From JBNJEA01 sp051745395 (lineage in GTDB: Bacteria > Desulfobacterota > Desulfobacteria > Desulfobacterales > Desulfosalsimonadaceae): a DNA stretch of 8,741 nt. The first letter of the stretch is position 1. Every line of letters begins with the position of its first letter. Shown here in pieces: positions 6,624 through 8,741 of this stretch. The stretch lies in the NCBI GenBank assembly GCA_051745395.1, contig JBNJEA010000124.1, positions 1 to 8,741 of the forward strand, written 5' to 3'. The position numbers and the translations under genes are program-made. Under the pieces are notes generated by a model. The model saw only the letters and a program-made list of their open reading frames with translations. It made no database searches and was not told the origin of the DNA.

Positions 6624-8390
6624 TTACGAATGAATATGGTATTTTTTCATCTTCCGCCACAATGTGGAGCGGTCGATATCTAGCGCCCGGGCGGTGCGGG
6701 ATTTGTTCCACCGGCACTGCTCCAGGGTCTCAATGATCTGCTGGCGTTCGCTGTGCCCGTTATTTTCGTTGCCGTCCGTGTCGGCTACATAGTCGGCATG
6801 GGGGGTCTGGCCGGTTTCGGCCAGCGGCTTCGGGAAGTGATCGCAGGTGATGGTGCTGTCGCGGCAGATGATTAAGGCATGTTCCAGGATGTTTTCCAGC
6901 TCCCGGACGTTTCCGGGATAGTCATGGTTTAACAGCAGGTGCATGGCCGGCTCGGATATTTTTTTGACCGGGATGTCTCTTGCGGCGCACAGGCGCTGGA
7001 GCACGTGCTGGATCAACAGCGGCAGGTCGCTTTTGCGGTGTTTTAACGGCGGCAGGGCGATGCGCATGACGTTTAGCCGGTAGTACAGGTCCTGGCGGAA
7101 GCGGCCCTCGTCGACGAGTTTTTTCAGGTCCTGGTTGGTCGCCGATATGATGCGCACGTCCACGCTGGTGGTCTGCCGGCTGCCCAGGGGATAAAATTCG
7201 CGGTCCTCGATGACCCGCAGCAGCTTGGCCTGCAGCGAAAGCGGCAGATCCCCGATTTCATCGAGAAAAATCGTGCCGCCGTCTGCTTCCTGGAAACGGC
7301 CCGGCTTGTCCCGGTCCGCGCCGGTAAACGCGCCCCGGGCGTAGCCAAACATTTCCGATTCTAAAAGCGTGTCGGGCAAAGAGGCGCAGTTGACCTTGAC
7401 CATTTTCTGCTCGGCCCGGCCGCTGGCGTTGTGGATGATCTTGGCCAGCAGGTCCTTGCCGGTGCCGGTGGCCCCTTCGATTAGGGTGGTGGCGTCACTT
7501 GCCGCCACCATCGGGATGATGCCGAAGATCTTTTGCATGTCCGGGTGCTTGCCGACCATGTCGCAGAAGGTATAGCGGTCCTTGATGGCGCTGTTGAACT
7601 GGTACTTCAGCGACAGGTCGGTCAGCGTGATCAGCCCGCCGACGATCATGTCGGCCTCGTTTTTCAACGGAAGGTAATTGACCCGGACCGGCAGCGGGTG
7701 GCCGGGCTCGGTGATCAGCTGGGTCTCGGCGCTCATGGAGTCGTCGTTTCCGTTGGGATAGCCGCAGTGATCGAGAAAATCCCGGCAGAAACCGGGGCCG
7801 AAAAACAGCTTGCACGATTTTCCGAGCAGGTCGGTGCGGGAAAACCCGGTGATCTGTTCGGCCTTGGTGTTGAAAAAGGTGATGTGGTTGCCCCGGTCCA
7901 GTGTCAAAATACCGAGGTCGAGGTTGTCTAAGATCAGCTTCAGCCGCAGATCGTCGAACCGGACGCGCTTGATGAGCTCCCGGAAGGCGCTGTGGTCCTG
8001 GAAGACCTCCATGCAGCCGAGCATCTCGTGGTCCGGGCCGTAGATGGGCGATTCGATCTTGGTGATGGAGGTGCTTTGGTTCTGCTGGTCCTTGACCTCG
8101 ATGTCGGATACCAGGGTCTGCCGGTCGTCCCGGTCGGATTCGAGGAACTTGCAGCGGCCGCCGCACAGGTAGTCCAGAAAACAATGATAGCAGTACTGGC
8201 CCACGGCGTCTTCGGCCGAATAGCCGGTCAACAGCTGGGCCGACCGGTTAATCGACACCACCCGGCGCTCCGGCGACAGCAAAATCACGCCCAGCGACAG
8301 GCAGTCAAAGATTTCGCCGATCTGGTCGTATTTCAAAAGCATTTCCGGCATGGCGGTGCTCATCAAAAAATCATCATTTTGGTTATCCAA
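6624..8390 (-). CDS. Sigma54-dependent transcriptional activator with two PAS domains
   Basis: The 588-residue protein is a bacterial enhancer-binding protein that remodels sigma54 RNA polymerase by ATP hydrolysis. PAS 1 (about 22-140) contains Cys67, Cys70, Cys76 and Cys80 (CYHCFLDYLCGGRC). PAS 2 (about 148-265) contains Cys193, Cys202 and Cys209. The AAA+ domain (275-510) has Walker A GATGTGKD (306-313), GAFTGA (353-358) for sigma54 contact, Walker B GGTIFLDEIGD (371-381), sensor I ATN (417-419), arginine-finger region FRQDLYYRLNV and sensor II YPGNVREL. A Fis-type helix-turn-helix ends the protein (about 550-586). There is no receiver, so phosphorylation is not its direct switch. An in-frame stop immediately upstream limits the start to TTG 8390, a later TTG, or ATG 8363 (residue 10). 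None has a strong ribosome binding site; TTG 8390 has GAAG 4 nt ahead. It is first in the leftward cluster. No clear sigma54 promoter lies in the window, so its target is probably elsewhere. Confidence 0.92.
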   Translation of the reverse strand: MDNQNDDFLMSTAMPEMLLKYDQIGEIFDCLSLGVILLSPERRVVSINRSAQLLTGYSAEDAVGQYCYHCFLDYLCGGRCKFLESDRDDRQTLVSDIEVKDQQNQSTSITKIESPIYGPDHEMLGCMEVFQDHSAFRELIKRVRFDDLRLKLILDNLDLGILTLDRGNHITFFNTKAEQITGFSRTDLLGKSCKLFFGPGFCRDFLDHCGYPNGNDDSMSAETQLITEPGHPLPVRVNYLPLKNEADMIVGGLITLTDLSLKYQFNSAIKDRYTFCDMVGKHPDMQKIFGIIPMVAASDATTLIEGATGTGKDLLAKIIHNASGRAEQKMVKVNCASLPDTLLESEMFGYARGAFTGADRDKPGRFQEADGGTIFLDEIGDLPLSLQAKLLRVIEDREFYPLGSRQTTSVDVRIISATNQDLKKLVDEGRFRQDLYYRLNVMRIALPPLKHRKSDLPLLIQHVLQRLCAARDIPVKKISEPAMHLLLNHDYPGNVRELENILEHALIICRDSTITCDHFPKPLAETGQTPHADYVADTDGNENNGHSERQQIIETLEQCRWNKSRTARALDIDRSTLWRKMKKYHIHS

Positions 8391-8402
8391 TGCGCTTCAG
8401 TA

Positions 8403-8437
8403 ATTGACCATTGGCAATTGACAATTCACCATTCACA
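8403..8437. repeat. Five tandem heptamers next to the activator start
   Basis: The heptamers are ATTGACC, ATTGGCA, ATTGACA, ATTCACC and ATTCACA in exact 7-bp register, all beginning with ATT; a decayed sixth (ATTGCTT) follows. The array ends 13 bp from TTG 8390, so it would fall in the 5' leader or promoter of the activator. It is low-complexity DNA of the kind common between genes, and a protein-binding role is only a possibility. Confidence 0.6.
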
Positions 8438-8493
8438 ATTGCTTTTTTGATCAAAAGCATCATGAACGGCTGTGATCCAACAAAAAAAGCAAT
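8438..8493. repeat. 11-bp inverted repeat with internal TTTTGATCAAAA palindrome
   Basis: ATTGCTTTTTT (8438-8448) is perfectly complementary to AAAAAAGCAAT (8483-8493). Next to the left arm stands the 12-bp palindrome TTTTGATCAAAA (8445-8456), which could be an operator. In the leftward direction the left arm is A-rich, so it does not look like an intrinsic terminator. Confidence 0.5.
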
Positions 8494-8500
8494 CCGCTGC

Positions 8501-8584
8501 GTCCGTCATGCCTGCGAAGGCAGGCATCCATGCTTTTCCTGTCGACTGGAAAACTGGATGCCCGCCTTCGCGGGCATGACGGAC
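8501..8584. repeat. REP/BIME-like paired palindromes
   Basis: Two 30-bp arms (8501-8530 and 8555-8584) are inverted copies matching at 28 of 30 positions, around a 24-bp centre. Each arm is also a hairpin: ATGCCTGC-GAAG-GCAGGCAT on the left and ATGCCCGC-CTTC-GCGGGCAT on the right. This looks like the widespread intergenic CGTCATGCC...GGCATCCA type repeat, often moved by RAYT transposases acting in trans; none is in the window. It lies 110 bp upstream of the activator start. Confidence 0.8.
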
Positions 8585-8741
8585 GAGGCGATGTTCCTCT
8601 TTCGATATGGTTCGCTTGCCCAGAATTCTTTCTTTTGAGATCGAATCAGTAGCTGGAGTTTCCGGATAACTATTTTTTTCTTGTTTGAAAGGAAATCACA
8701 ATCGGGATCTTTTGGATAACCTTACTTCAAAAATAATCATT

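Larger units (their letters stand above)
8391..8741. other. Non-coding region upstream of the activator gene
   Basis: No gene is supported in these 351 bp; a 75-residue open frame here is only the read-through of a REP-like palindrome. The region holds a heptamer tandem repeat (8403-8437), an 11-bp stem (8438-8493), a REP/BIME-like pair (8501-8584) and an AT-rich tail. The decamer GGTTATCCAA at 8381-8390 recurs inverted as TTGGATAACC at 8712-8721, possibly by chance. The activator's promoter should lie here, but no clear sigma70 or sigma54 site stands out. Confidence 0.6.

Noticed and set aside
7495..8184. A 229-residue open frame on the minus strand in another phase within the activator gene
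   Set aside because: It is the Arg/Pro-rich shadow of the PAS region of the activator, whose own frame has clear domains throughout.
8498..8513. A possible sigma54 promoter on the minus strand (GG, 10 bases, GC) upstream of the activator
   Set aside because: Only GGCA and GCA fit; the TT before GC is missing and the match lies inside the REP-like arm, which explains the sequence better.
8411..8638. A 75-residue plus-strand open frame
   Set aside because: Its middle (MPAFAGMTD) is the usual false translation of the REP-like palindrome, and it has no ribosome binding site.

Overview
The window looks like chromosomal DNA of a GC-rich, Gram-negative bacterium. Its genes best fit a member of the Desulfobacterota (Desulfobacterales-like). 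That is inferred from protein style, namely PAS-rich signalling proteins with Cys motifs, a receiver-PAS-kinase beside a PAS-type sigma54 activator, and an anaerobic-type cobalamin gene pair. No marker gene is present to prove it.

Layout. Positions 2-1488 (+) hold the end of a cobalamin operon: the C-terminal half of a CobD-like L-threonine-O-3-phosphate decarboxylase, overlapping a complete cbiB. CobD makes the aminopropanol phosphate arm and CbiB attaches it to the corrin ring, so the two genes are consecutive in pathway as well as on the DNA. Positions 1489-1970 are non-coding and AT-rich. They contain a 197-bp MITE-like element (1752-1948) with perfect 13-bp terminal inverted repeats, a 5-bp target duplication and two internal hairpins. 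The element ends 22 bp before the next gene and carries an extended -10 sequence pointing into it.

Positions 1971-4577 (+) encode an 868-residue membrane hybrid histidine kinase: signal peptide, periplasmic ABC-type substrate-binding-like sensor, one membrane helix, PAS, kinase, receiver. It converges with a leftward cluster transcribed in the order 8390 to 4608: a sigma54-dependent activator with two PAS domains and no receiver, a cytoplasmic receiver-PAS-histidine kinase, and a free-standing receiver.

Positions 8391-8741 are non-coding. They hold a heptamer tandem repeat, an 11-bp stem and a REP/BIME-like double palindrome whose two arms differ only by paired, compensating changes.

Working together (inference). 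The leftward cluster looks like a soluble, perhaps redox- or metal-responsive circuit driving a sigma54 promoter elsewhere, since no convincing -24/-12 site is visible here. The rightward hybrid kinase senses a periplasmic solute. Neither physical link nor cross-talk between the two is shown by the sequence. The most interesting items are the structured element before the kinase, the paired Cys-PAS regulators, the kinase H-box lacking its usual acidic residue, and the covarying REP pair.
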